From NCBI RefSeq assembly GCF_021261325.1, contig NZ_JAJSBI010000002.1:617506-681505 (forward strand): a DNA stretch of 64,000 nt, in the 5' to 3' direction. Position numbers and translations under genes: made by a program. The notes under the pieces were generated by a model. It was not told where the DNA came from. It worked only from the letters and a program-made list of their open reading frames with translations, and did no database searches. Positions 1 through 7,690 of the stretch are shown here, in pieces (positions within the stretch are counted from its first letter, which is position 1; each line of letters starts with the position of its first letter). Origin of the DNA: Streptomyces guryensis. GTDB lineage: Bacteria; Actinomycetota; Actinomycetes; Streptomycetales; Streptomycetaceae.

Positions 1-368
1 ACGATCTCGTCGCCGTCGAGCAGCGCCATGTTCGCCGTCTCGCCGGTCTCCTCGACCAGGCGGGCCAGATAGGGGCGCGCCCAGGTGCCGAGCAGGCGTG
101 CGGCGGACTCGCCGAGGCGGATCAGGCGCGGGCCGAGCGCATACCGGCGGTTGGCCTGCTGGCGGACGTATCCGCAGGCCACGAGCGTGCGCATCAGACG
201 GTGAATGGTGGGCAGCGGCAGTCCGCTGCTCGCTGAGAGCTCGCTCAGTCCGACCTCGCCGCCCGCGTCCGCCATCCGTTCCAGCAGATCGAAGGCGCGC
301 TCGAGGGACTGGACGCCGCCGCCGTTGGATTTGGCGGCGTCGGTGGTGCTGGCGCTGGACGTCGGCAC
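1..368 (-). CDS. allR: IclR-family transcriptional regulator, probable allantoin repressor AllR (partial)
   Basis: The reverse strand encodes the N-terminal 122 residues of an IclR-family regulator; the rest lies beyond the window edge. The winged helix-turn-helix is clear (ALRAFDLLERM-like start at about residue 17, recognition region LPLPTIHRLMRTL at about 45-57), followed by the start of the effector domain. The GTG start at 368 is chosen because AAGGAA lies about 6 nt upstream. The gene is divergent from allantoinase and allantoicase, which is the usual place of AllR, the repressor of purine/allantoin breakdown in Streptomyces. Family membership is seen in the sequence; the AllR name rests on context. 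Confidence 0.85.
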   Translation of the reverse strand, partial: MPTSSASTTDAAKSNGGGVQSLERAFDLLERMADAGGEVGLSELSASSGLPLPTIHRLMRTLVACGYVRQQANRRYALGPRLIRLGESAARLLGTWARPYLARLVEETGETANMALLDGDEI

Positions 369-468
369 GGCGCGTTCCTTTCGGGACTGGCGGGAAGGGC
401 AGAAGCCTACCCGCCGGTCGGTTGACTCCCCGCTTGTACGTAGCTACGTTCTGCTTGCTGGAATTCTA

Positions 469-484
469 ATTCCGCTTTGTGGAA
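469..484. promoter_or_regulatory. Operator-like box 1 for the IclR/AllR regulator
   Basis: The 16-mer ATTCCGCTTTGTGGAA has TTCC/GGAA half-sites separated by 7 nt. It lies about 100 bp upstream of the allR start and matches the box at 577-592 in 14 of 16 positions. The repetition in a divergent regulator/target gap suggests operators; binding by AllR is inferred. Confidence 0.6.
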
Positions 485-576
485 ACGTCCAGAGTGGGTC
501 CAGCGGGTGCACTGTGGAGAAGTGTGCCCTTGACGGCGCGGAAGCGGGAGTGAAGACTCCTTCAACAGAAAGTTGA

Positions 577-592
577 ATTCCGTTTCGTGGAA
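577..592. promoter_or_regulatory. Operator-like box 2 for the IclR/AllR regulator
   Basis: The 16-mer ATTCCGTTTCGTGGAA is the second copy of the box at 469-484, differing only at two C/T positions. It ends 29 nt before the allantoinase start, where a bound repressor would cover the promoter or early transcript. Confidence 0.6.
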
Positions 593-621
593 GTAAATCG
601 CGGCGGCTGAGAGGGGTCCGG

Positions 622-1962
622 GTGTCCGACACAGAGCTGGTGCTGCGCTCGACGCGCGTCATCACACCCGAGGGAACGCGTCCCGCCACGGTCACGGTCG
701 CCGGCGGCCGGATCACGGCCGTGCTGCCGTACGACGCCGCCGTACCCTCGGACGCCCGCCTGGAGGACTTCGGCGACGACGTCCTGCTGCCCGGCCTGGT
801 CGACACGCACGTGCACGTCAACGACCCGGGCCGCACCGAGTGGGAGGGCTTCTGGACGGCCACGCGCGCGGCGGCGGCCGGCGGTATCACCACCCTCGTC
901 GACATGCCGCTCAACTCCCTGCCACCGACCACGACGGTCGACAACCTCCGTACGAAGAGGGACGTCGCCGTCGACAAGGCGCACATCGACGTCGGCTTCT
1001 GGGGCGGCGCCCTGCCCGACAACGTCAAGGACCTGCGCCCGCTGCACGAGGCCGGTGTCTTCGGCTTCAAGGCGTTCCTGTCGCCGTCCGGGGTGGACGA
1101 GTTCCCGCATCTCGACCACGACCGACTCGCCCGGTCCCTGGCCGAGATCGCCTCCTTCGGCGGCCTGCTGATCGTGCATGCCGAGGACCCGCACCACCTG
1201 GACGCGGCCCCGCAGCACGGCGGCCCCAAGTACGCCGACTTCCTGGCCAGCCGCCCGCGTGACGCAGAGGACACGGCGATCTCCCAGCTGATCGGCCAGG
1301 CGAAACGCCTCAACGCGCGCGTGCACGTCCTGCATCTGTCGTCGAGCGACGCGCTTCCGCTGATCGCCGAGGCGAAGGCGGAGGGCGTGCGCGTCACGGT
1401 CGAGACCTGCCCCCACTATCTGACGTTGACGGCAGAGGAAGTCCCGGACGGCGCAAGCGAGTTCAAGTGCTGCCCGCCCATCCGTGAGGCCGCCAACCAG
1501 GACCTGCTGTGGCAGGCGCTGGCGGACGGCACCATCGACTGCGTGGTCACCGACCACTCCCCGTCCACGGCCGACCTCAAGACGGACGACTTCGCGACCG
1601 CCTGGGGCGGCATCTCCGGCCTCCAGCTGAGCCTGGCCGCGGTGTGGACCGAGGCACGCAGGCGCGGGCACGGCCTGGAGGACGTGGTCCGCTGGATGTC
1701 CTCGCGCACGGCGGAACTGGTGGGCCTGGACGCCCGCAAGGGCGCCATCGAGGCCGGCCGCGACGCGGACTTCGCGGTCCTCGCACCCGACGAGACGTTC
1801 ACCGTGGACCCCGCGGCCCTCCAGCACCGCAACCGCGTGACGGCGTACGCCGGCAAGACCCTGTACGGCGTCGTGAAGTCGACCTGGCTGCGCGGTGAAC
1901 GCATCGTCGCGGACGGGGAGTTCACCGGGCCGAAGGGGCGGCTGCTCACCCGCGACCACTGA
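622..1962 (+). CDS. allB: Allantoinase AllB
   Basis: A 446-residue cyclic amidohydrolase that opens the allantoin ring to allantoate. Metal-site features are in order: DTHVHVND (H63, H65), the probable carboxylated lysine in FGFKAFLS (K150), H186 in IVHAED, H235/H238 in [10 protein letters not shown], and D311 in VVTDHSPST. The length is normal for AllB. The GTG start has GAGGGG just upstream. Allantoicase follows after 52 nt, so the two probably form one transcript under the divergent IclR regulator. Dihydropyrimidinase is the main alternative, but the allantoicase neighbour makes allantoinase much more likely. Confidence 0.93.
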   Translation: MSDTELVLRSTRVITPEGTRPATVTVAGGRITAVLPYDAAVPSDARLEDFGDDVLLPGLVDTHVHVNDPGRTEWEGFWTATRAAAAGGITTLVDMPLNSLPPTTTVDNLRTKRDVAVDKAHIDVGFWGGALPDNVKDLRPLHEAGVFGFKAFLSPSGVDEFPHLDHDRLARSLAEIASFGGLLIVHAEDPHHLDAAPQHGGPKYADFLASRPRDAEDTAISQLIGQAKRLNARVHVLHLSSSDALPLIAEAKAEGVRVTVETCPHYLTLTAEEVPDGASEFKCCPPIREAANQDLLWQALADGTIDCVVTDHSPSTADLKTDDFATAWGGISGLQLSLAAVWTEARRRGHGLEDVVRWMSSRTAELVGLDARKGAIEAGRDADFAVLAPDETFTVDPAALQHRNRVTAYAGKTLYGVVKSTWLRGERIVADGEFTGPKGRLLTRDH

Positions 1963-2014
1963 CCGAACCTCCCGCACCCGCAGCGGCCGACCCCGAAAGG
2001 ACGATCTGATCACC

Positions 2015-3145
2015 GTGACGGCGCAGCATCAATCCCGCTTGGCCAGTTTCACCGGCGACGCGAACCCGTACGGAGGCGGTGATCCGTACGCCGACTACCG
2101 CACCGCCGACTTCCCCTTCACCCAGTACGCCAACCTCGCCGACCGGCAGCTCGGAGCCGGCGTGATCGCCGCCAACGACGAGTTCTTCGCCCAGCGCGAG
2201 AACCTGCTGGTGCCCGAGGCGGCCGAGTTCGACCCCGAGCACTTCGGGCACAAGGGCAAGGTCATGGACGGCTGGGAGACGCGCCGCCGCCGTGGCGCAT
2301 CGGCCGAGCACCCGTGGCCGACGGCCGAGGACCACGACTGGGCACTGGTCCGCCTCGGCGCGCCCGGCGTGATCCGCGGGATCGTCGTCGACACGGCCCA
2401 CTTCCGCGGCAACTACCCGCAGGCGGTGTCGGTCGAGGGCACGTCGGTACCCGGCTCCCCGTCCCCGGAGGAGCTCCTGGGCGACGACGTGAAGTGGACG
2501 ACCCTCGTCCCGCGCACCCCGGTGGGCGGCCACGCGGCCAACGGCTTCGCCGTCTCGGCCGAGCAGCGCTTCACACACCTCCGCGTCAACCAGCACCCCG
2601 ACGGCGGCATCGCGCGCCTGCGCGTGTACGGCGAGGTCGTCCCGGACCCCGAGTGGCTGGCGACCCTGGGCACCTTCGACGTCGTCGCCCTGGAGAACGG
2701 CGGCCAGGCCGAGGACGCCTCCAACCTCTTCTACTCCCCGGCCACGAACACCATCCAGCCGGGCCGCTCCCGCAAGATGGACGACGGCTGGGAGACCCGC
2801 CGCCGCCGCGACCAGGGCAACGACTGGATCCGCTACCGCCTCGCGGCCCAGTCCCAGATCCGCGCGATCGAGATCGACACGGCGTATCTGAAGGGCAACA
2901 GCGCGGGCTGGGCCTCGGTGTCGGTGAAGGACGGCGAGGGTGGTGACTGGCGCGAGGTACTCCCGCGCACGCGCCTCCAGCCCGACACCAACCACCGCTT
3001 CGTCCTGCCGGCCCCGGCCGTCGGCACCCACGCGCGCGTGGACATCTTCCCGGACGGCGGCATCTCGCGGCTGCGGCTCTTCGGCTCCCTGACGGAAGCA
3101 GGTGCGACGGCGCTTGCGGCCCGGCACCAGGAACTGGGGGGCTGA
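2015..3145 (+). CDS. alc: Allantoicase
   Basis: A 376-residue protein built from two tandem allantoicase domains: the motif KVMDGWETRRRR appears near residue 85 and again as RKMDDGWETRRRR near 255, each followed by an I(V/E)(V/I)DTA(H/Y)(F/L)(R/K)GN block. The enzyme splits allantoate into ureidoglycolate and urea. I placed the start at GTG 2015; AAAGGA is 13 nt upstream, which is long, and an in-frame CTG at 2006 sits closer, so the first few residues are uncertain. It follows allB on the same strand. The 3' end faces the SDR gene across a large palindromic element. Confidence 0.92.
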   Translation: MTAQHQSRLASFTGDANPYGGGDPYADYRTADFPFTQYANLADRQLGAGVIAANDEFFAQRENLLVPEAAEFDPEHFGHKGKVMDGWETRRRRGASAEHPWPTAEDHDWALVRLGAPGVIRGIVVDTAHFRGNYPQAVSVEGTSVPGSPSPEELLGDDVKWTTLVPRTPVGGHAANGFAVSAEQRFTHLRVNQHPDGGIARLRVYGEVVPDPEWLATLGTFDVVALENGGQAEDASNLFYSPATNTIQPGRSRKMDDGWETRRRRDQGNDWIRYRLAAQSQIRAIEIDTAYLKGNSAGWASVSVKDGEGGDWREVLPRTRLQPDTNHRFVLPAPAVGTHARVDIFPDGGISRLRLFGSLTEAGATALAARHQELGG

Positions 3146-3158
3146 GGCAGGCTGGTTC

Positions 3159-3343
3159 TCGCCCCCGCCGCCCCTTCCCAATCCCGTCCCCTGGGGGCTC
3201 CGCCCCCAGGCCCCCGTTTCGGCCTGAACGGCCTCGTCCTCAAACGCCGGACGGGCTGAAGGCATCCAGCCCCTCCGGCGTTCGAGGAGCGGGGGTCCGG
3301 GGGCCGGCCCCCGGGTCGGGACGGGAAGGGGCGGCGGGGGCGA
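3159..3343. repeat. Nested palindromic intergenic element (REP-like, probable bidirectional terminator)
   Basis: The gap between two convergent genes is a nest of inverted repeats. The outer arms (3159-3179 and 3323-3343) are perfectly complementary over 21 bp. Inside lies a 9-bp GC hairpin (CCTGGGGGC/GCCCCCAGG, 3190-3210) and an imperfect pair containing ACGCCGGACGGGCTG and CAGCCCCTCCGGCGTT (3238-3260 and 3266-3287). The inner motif resembles a repeat I remember as abundant between Streptomyces genes. Convergent placement suggests transcript termination. Confidence 0.75.
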
Positions 3344-3358
3344 AAGCCTTCGACGGCA

Positions 3359-4105
3359 TCACGCCGCGAACCCGCCGTCCACCGCGAACTCGGCCCCGGT
3401 GACGTACTCAGCCCCCGCCAGGTACGCCACCATCCCCGCCACCTCCTCGGCCGTCCCGTAACGACCGACCGCCGTCATCGCCGCCTGACCGGCCGCATCG
3501 GGCCCATCCGCAGGATTCATATCCGTGTCGATCGGACCGGGATGCACGATGTTCGCCGCGATCCCCCGTCCACCCAACTCCCGGGCCAGCGCCTTCGTCA
3601 GGCCCACCAGGGCCGCCTTGCTCGTGGCGTACAGCGTCCCGCCCGGCCCCGGCACCCGCTGGGTCATACACGTACCGATCGTGATGATCCGCCCCCCGGA
3701 CGCCATCCGCGCAGCCGCCGCCTGCGAGGTCAGGAACACGCCCCGGACGTTCACCGAAAGGACCCGGTCGACGTCGGCGAGCGCCAGACCGTGCAACGGT
3801 CCCAGCACGCCCACGCCCGCGTTGTTCACCAGCACATCGAGCCCGCCCAGCGCCACCGCCGCACGTTCCACCGCCCCCGCCGCCTCGTCCGCATCCGCGG
3901 AATCCGCCCGCAGAGCCACCCCCCGCCGCCCCAGCGCCTCGATCCGCCGTACGACGTCCGCGGCCGCATCGCTGCCGTTCACACACGTCACGGCCACGTC
4001 CGCGCCGTCCCGGGCGAGCCGCAGCGCCGTCGCCGCACCGATGCCGCGGCTGCCGCCGGTCACCAGGGCCACCTTGCCTTCGAGAGTTCCGTCAGTGGTT
4101 GTCAT
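3359..4105 (-). CDS. SDR-family oxidoreductase
   Basis: A 248-residue classical short-chain dehydrogenase/reductase. The NAD(P)-binding motif TGGSRGIG is near residue 15, the NNAG motif near 88, and the catalytic YATSK tyrosine/lysine near 150; the C-terminal VDGG is typical. The sequence resembles 3-oxoacyl-ACP reductase-like SDRs, but the substrate cannot be read from it. The start at ATG 4105 begins MTTTDGTLEGKVALVTGG; an earlier in-frame start would add an arginine-rich stretch without family similarity. It stands alone, convergent to allantoicase and divergent from the AIM24 gene. Confidence 0.88.
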   Translation of the reverse strand: MTTTDGTLEGKVALVTGGSRGIGAATALRLARDGADVAVTCVNGSDAAADVVRRIEALGRRGVALRADSADADEAAGAVERAAVALGGLDVLVNNAGVGVLGPLHGLALADVDRVLSVNVRGVFLTSQAAAARMASGGRIITIGTCMTQRVPGPGGTLYATSKAALVGLTKALARELGGRGIAANIVHPGPIDTDMNPADGPDAAGQAAMTAVGRYGTAEEVAGMVAYLAGAEYVTGAEFAVDGGFAA

Positions 4106-4225
4106 GGATCCATCCCAGCGCCGGCCGCGCGCTGGCGCCGGCGGCGAACGGACACCGAGATCGAGTGGCCGGAACACACCGGATCAGGCCGGAACTCTTT
4201 CCTCCACCTCCCGCGTTCTCCCCAC

Positions 4226-5041
4226 GTGACACTTCAGCAAGAGATCGTCGGCACCGCCATGCAGATGGCGGTCGTCAACCTGCGCCCCGGTCAGACCGTG
4301 TACTGCGAGGCGGGCAAGTTCCTGTTCAAGACGACGAACGTGACCATGGAGACCCGCCTCTCCGGTCCCTCGAACGGCGGCGGGCAGTCCCAGGGCGGCG
4401 GAGGCGGTGGCATGGGCGGCATGCTGCGCCAGGCCATGGGTACCGCCATGCAGGTCGGCCAGCGCATGCTCGCGGGCGAGTCGCTCGCGTTCCAGTACTT
4501 CAGCGCCCAGGGCGGAGAGGGGACAGTCGGCTTCGCGGGCGTGCTCCCGGGCGAGATGCGCGCCCTGGAACTCGACGGCACGCGCGCATGGTTCGCTGAG
4601 AAGGACGCCTTCGTGGCCGCCGAGTCCACCGTCGACTTCGGCATCGCCTTCCAGGGCGGCCGTACCGGCATGAGCGGCGGCGAGGGCTTCATCCTGGAGA
4701 AGTTCACCGGGCACGGCACGGTGATCATCGCGGGTGCCGGCAACTTCATCGACCTCAACCCGGCCGACTTCGGCGGCCGTATCGAGGTCGACACGGGCTG
4801 CGTCGTCGCCTTCGAGGAGGGCATCCAGTACGGCGTCCAGCGCATCGGCGGCCTCAACCGCCAGGGCATGATGAACGCAGTCTTCGGCGGCGAGGGCCTC
4901 TCCCTGGCCACCCTGGAGGGCAACGGCCGGGTGATCCTGCAGTCCCTCACCATCGAGAGCCTGGCGAACGCCCTCAAGAAGGCCCAGGGCGGCGACAAGC
5001 AGGGCCCGACGGGCGGCTTGTTCTCCACCCACGCCGGGTGA
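4226..5041 (+). CDS. AIM24 family protein
   Basis: A 271-residue protein of the AIM24/TIGR00266 family, beta-rich proteins of poorly known role. The family start is visible as QQEIVGTAMQMAVVNL followed by RPGQTVYCEAGKF, which supports the GTG start at 4226 even though no good ribosome site precedes it. A glycine-rich loop (about residues 50-65, GGGQSQGGGGGGMGG) and the core GEGFILEKFTGHGTVII are typical. No signal peptide or membrane segment is seen. Its neighbours give no functional clue. Confidence 0.8.
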   Translation: MTLQQEIVGTAMQMAVVNLRPGQTVYCEAGKFLFKTTNVTMETRLSGPSNGGGQSQGGGGGGMGGMLRQAMGTAMQVGQRMLAGESLAFQYFSAQGGEGTVGFAGVLPGEMRALELDGTRAWFAEKDAFVAAESTVDFGIAFQGGRTGMSGGEGFILEKFTGHGTVIIAGAGNFIDLNPADFGGRIEVDTGCVVAFEEGIQYGVQRIGGLNRQGMMNAVFGGEGLSLATLEGNGRVILQSLTIESLANALKKAQGGDKQGPTGGLFSTHAG

Positions 5042-5096
5042 GGTGCCGTACCCACGGCCGGTCGGTCACGAGCGACCGATGAGTTGCGGGCGCCGG

Positions 5097-5126
5097 TGGG
5101 GTCTGAGGTGATGACAACAGACCCCA
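5097..5126. promoter_or_regulatory. Inverted repeat ahead of the RibD/DHFR-like gene
   Basis: TGGGGTCTG and CAGACCCCA are perfect 9-bp arms separated by 12 nt, ending 22 nt before the ATG at 5149. It could be an operator or a 5' leader hairpin; it could also serve as terminator for the AIM24 gene 55 nt upstream, although no T-run follows. Confidence 0.5.
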
Positions 5127-5148
5127 CACCAGGAAGCAGGCATCCGCC

Positions 5149-5775
5149 ATGGGCAAGCTCGTCTCCACGATCTTCGTCACCCTCGACGGCGTCTACCAGG
5201 CACCCGGCGGCCCCCAGGAGGACACCCGGGGCGGCTTCGAGCACGGTGGCTGGAGTTTCGTGTACGGCGACGAGGACTTCGGCCGGTTCGTCGGCGAGGT
5301 CTTCGAGCGCCCCGCCGCGTTCCTCCTCGGGCGCCGCACGTACGACATCTTCGCCTCTCACTGGCCGAAGGTGACCGACCCCGCCGACCGCATCGCCGCC
5401 CAGCTGAACGCGCTGCCGAAGTACGTCCCGTCGTCCACCCTCACCGACCCCGCATGGTCCGGCACCACCGTGATCGGCGGCGACCTCGCCAAGGAGGTCA
5501 CCGCCCTCAAGGAGCGCACCGACGGCGAGCTCCAGGTGCACGGCAGCGGCGCCCTCGTCCAGTCCCTGCTGGACCTCGGCCTCGTCGACACCGTCCACCT
5601 GGTGACGTTCCCGGTGGTGCTGGGCACCGGCCTCCGTCTCTTCAAGGAGGGCGCGGTACCGACCAAGTTCCGCCACACGGGCGGCCGTACGACCCCCGCC
5701 GGGGTCTCCATCCAGTCGTACGACGTGGCCGGACGGCCCGACTACGGCTCGTACGAGCTCCCGGAAAACGCCTAG
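5149..5775 (+). CDS. Dihydrofolate reductase / RibD C-terminal domain family protein
   Basis: A 208-residue single-domain protein of the RibD_C/DHFR-like fold. The start GKLVSTIFVTLDGVYQAPGG, the LLGRRTYDIF motif near residue 60 and the GELQVHGSGALVQSLL segment near 120 are the usual marks. Proteins of this type bind NADPH and reduce small, mostly unknown substrates; they are common in Streptomyces and are not the essential folate reductase. The ATG at 5149 is preceded by AGGAAGCAGG at a somewhat long distance. An inverted repeat lies directly upstream. Confidence 0.85.
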   Translation: MGKLVSTIFVTLDGVYQAPGGPQEDTRGGFEHGGWSFVYGDEDFGRFVGEVFERPAAFLLGRRTYDIFASHWPKVTDPADRIAAQLNALPKYVPSSTLTDPAWSGTTVIGGDLAKEVTALKERTDGELQVHGSGALVQSLLDLGLVDTVHLVTFPVVLGTGLRLFKEGAVPTKFRHTGGRTTPAGVSIQSYDVAGRPDYGSYELPENA

Positions 5776-5866
5776 CCGAGGATCAGCCGCGCCGGTACGG
5801 TGATCGCTCCCCGTGGGAGCCGCCGACGTCTCCGCACACCCGCCGGAGACCGGGAGAGCCGCCCCC

Positions 5867-6772
5867 ATGTCGTCGATCGCCGTACCGCGCCCGCTCGCGC
5901 CCCGCCGGGCCTGGCTCACCGACCTGCCCGTGCTGCTCGTCGCGGTCGTGTGGGGCGCGAGCTACCTCGCGGCCAAGGACATCACCACCGCACGGACGGT
6001 GCTCGCCGTCCTGGTGCTGCGCTTCGCCGTGGTCCTGCCCGTGCTCGCAGTCGTCGCACGGCGCTCGCTGCGCGCCCTCACCGCAGCCCAGTGGCGCGGC
6101 GCCGCGCTGCTCGGGCTGATCCTCGGTGGGATCTTCCTGCTGGAGACGTACGGCGTCGTGCAGACCTCGGCGACCAACGCCGGCCTCATCATCAGCCTCA
6201 CCATGATCTTCACCCCGCTCGCGGAGGCCGCGGTCACGCGCGTCCGGCCCCCCCGCGCGTTCCTCGCGGCGGCCGGCCTCTCCGTGCTCGGCGTCGTCCT
6301 GCTCACCCAGGGCGGCGGCTTCACCCGACCCTCGCTCGGCGACCTGCTGATGCTGCTCGCCGCCCTCGCCCGCACCGTGCACGTCCTCGCCATGTCGCGC
6401 ATCAAGGCCGTCCGGGGGGCCGACGCGCTGTCGCTCACCACGGTCCAACTGGGAGCCGCCGTCGCAGTGTTCGCGGTCCTGTCGGCCGGCGCCGGCACCA
6501 CGCCGTGGGGCACGGCGGCCGGCTTCGGGGCGCGGGAGTGGGCCGGGCTGCTGTTCCTGTCCGTGTGCTGCACGCTGTTCGCGTTCTTCGTGCAGATGTG
6601 GGCCGTGCGCCGTACGTCCCCCTCGCGCGTCAGCCTGCTGCTCGGCACCGAGCCGCTGTGGGCCGCCGCGGCCGGCATCGCGCTCGGCGGGGAACGGCTC
6701 GGAGCGCTCGGACTGGCAGGCGGTGCGCTGGTGCTTGTGGGGACCGCGTGGGGACGCAGGGCCGCAGGTTAA
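5867..6772 (+). CDS. EamA/DMT-family transporter
   Basis: A 301-residue integral membrane protein of the drug/metabolite transporter superfamily. Hydrophobic segments run from about residue 18 to the C-terminus, in the two-repeat, ten-helix pattern of EamA exporters; the VWGASYLAAK motif of helix 1 is typical. Substrate unknown: members export amino acids, metabolites or drugs. The ATG at 5867 is preceded by GGGAG 9-10 nt upstream; the longer reading from 5813 would add a polar leader absent from the family. Confidence 0.88.
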   Translation: MSSIAVPRPLAPRRAWLTDLPVLLVAVVWGASYLAAKDITTARTVLAVLVLRFAVVLPVLAVVARRSLRALTAAQWRGAALLGLILGGIFLLETYGVVQTSATNAGLIISLTMIFTPLAEAAVTRVRPPRAFLAAAGLSVLGVVLLTQGGGFTRPSLGDLLMLLAALARTVHVLAMSRIKAVRGADALSLTTVQLGAAVAVFAVLSAGAGTTPWGTAAGFGAREWAGLLFLSVCCTLFAFFVQMWAVRRTSPSRVSLLLGTEPLWAAAAGIALGGERLGALGLAGGALVLVGTAWGRRAAG

Positions 6773-6788
6773 CTTACGGAAAACTCAT

Positions 6789-6820
6789 CGGACTTGACGG
6801 GAAAATCTGCGGATTTGACG
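6789..6820 (+). promoter_or_regulatory. Direct repeat CGGAYTTGACG in the RNase promoter region
   Basis: CGGACTTGACG (6789-6799) and CGGATTTGACG (6810-6820) are direct repeats spaced exactly 21 bp, two helix turns, and a third TTGACA follows at 6821. The spacing suggests a tandem regulator site or overlapping -35 elements for the RNase gene starting at 6857. No clear -10 could be assigned. Confidence 0.4.
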
Positions 6821-6856
6821 TTGACATGCCACTGTCTACGCGCGTCATCATGAGGC

Positions 6857-7252
6857 ATGACTTCCCCCACACGCGCCACTCGCTTCGGCGCCGCAGCCGT
6901 TCTTCTGTCCGCCCTTCTCGTGGGCGGCACCGTCACCGCCACCACCGCGGACGCAGCCGCCGACTCCGTCGGCAGCATCTGCTACAACTCCCTGCCCTCC
7001 CAGGCGCACGACACCCTCGACCTGATCGCGCAGGGCGGGCCGTACCCGTACTCGCAGGACGGCGTCGTCTTCACGAACCGCGAAGGCGTCCTGCCCAGCC
7101 AGTCGTCCGGGTACTACCACGAGTACACGGTCATCACGCCGGGCGCGCCGACGCGCGGAGCCCGTCGCATCGTGACCGGCGAGCAGTCCCAGGAGGACTA
7201 CTACACCTCGGACCACTACGCCACGTTCGACCTGATCGACTTCGGCTGCTGA
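6857..7252 (+). CDS. Secreted guanyl-specific ribonuclease (RNase Sa / N1-T1 family)
   Basis: A 131-residue precursor with a Sec signal peptide (about residues 1-36) and a ~96-residue mature domain very like Streptomyces RNase Sa (GPYPYSQDGVVFTNRE, GYYHEYTVITPG). All expected catalytic residues are present: E89, R100, R104 and H120 (E54, R65, R69 and H85 of RNase Sa), plus C42 and C131 for the single disulfide. It cleaves RNA 3' of guanosine outside the cell. GAGG directly abuts the start with only one intervening base, so the start context is unusual. No barstar-like inhibitor gene is adjacent. Confidence 0.95.
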   Translation: MTSPTRATRFGAAAVLLSALLVGGTVTATTADAAADSVGSICYNSLPSQAHDTLDLIAQGGPYPYSQDGVVFTNREGVLPSQSSGYYHEYTVITPGAPTRGARRIVTGEQSQEDYYTSDHYATFDLIDFGC

Positions 7253-7290
7253 GCGACTTCCCCCGCTCGGTCAGTCCGAAAGAACGGTGC

Positions 7291-7327
7291 GCCGGAAGTC
7301 CGGTCCGCGCTCATCCGGACTTCCGGC
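7291..7327. terminator. Bidirectional hairpin terminator
   Basis: Perfect 13-bp arms GCCGGAAGTCCGG (7291-7303) and CCGGACTTCCGGC (7315-7327) with an 11-nt loop lie between two convergent genes. The right arm covers the last codons of the reverse-strand gene. There is no T-run, as usual in Streptomyces. Confidence 0.75.
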
Positions 7328-7511
7328 TCTCCGCGGCGGCGAACAGCGCGATCGCCAGCACCACCAGGGCGACGCTCGCGTAGACCCCGTAGCCGTCGAG
7401 GAAGCCGAGCCGCTGCACGAGGCCCGCATGCCAGTGGGTGAACTCGTCCACCAGGCCCAGCACGCCCTGCACCAGGGCGAAGAATCCGAGTAACTCCAGC
7501 AGCTGCTTCAT
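7311..7511 (-). CDS. Small two-helix membrane protein, unknown function
   Basis: A 66-residue protein, MKQLLELLGFFALVQGVLGL at the N-terminus and a second hydrophobic segment around residues 40-60 (YGVYASVALVVLAIALFAA), ending in a charged ESRKSG tail. The start at 7511 is chosen because GAGGG lies about 7 nt upstream; the longer frame to 7649 adds non-conserved arginine-rich sequence. It converges with the RNase gene and is divergent from the histidine kinase. I recognise no family; a barstar-type inhibitor is excluded by its membrane character. Confidence 0.65.
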   Translation of the reverse strand: MKQLLELLGFFALVQGVLGLVDEFTHWHAGLVQRLGFLDGYGVYASVALVVLAIALFAAAESRKSG

Positions 7512-7690
7512 GCCATGACCCTCGCCCCGCGGACCCCCCACGGAACATCGGCCGCGGGGCGAGCCGTGTCTGACGGAAGTTCCCCGTCCGGCGGGGCGGG
7601 CGCGCCGAAAGTCTCCAGTGGTGCGACTTTGGTCGGGGATCCTCCGCATGGAGGGGTGGCGGCGGGCCCGACTGCGTAGATTTGTCGACC

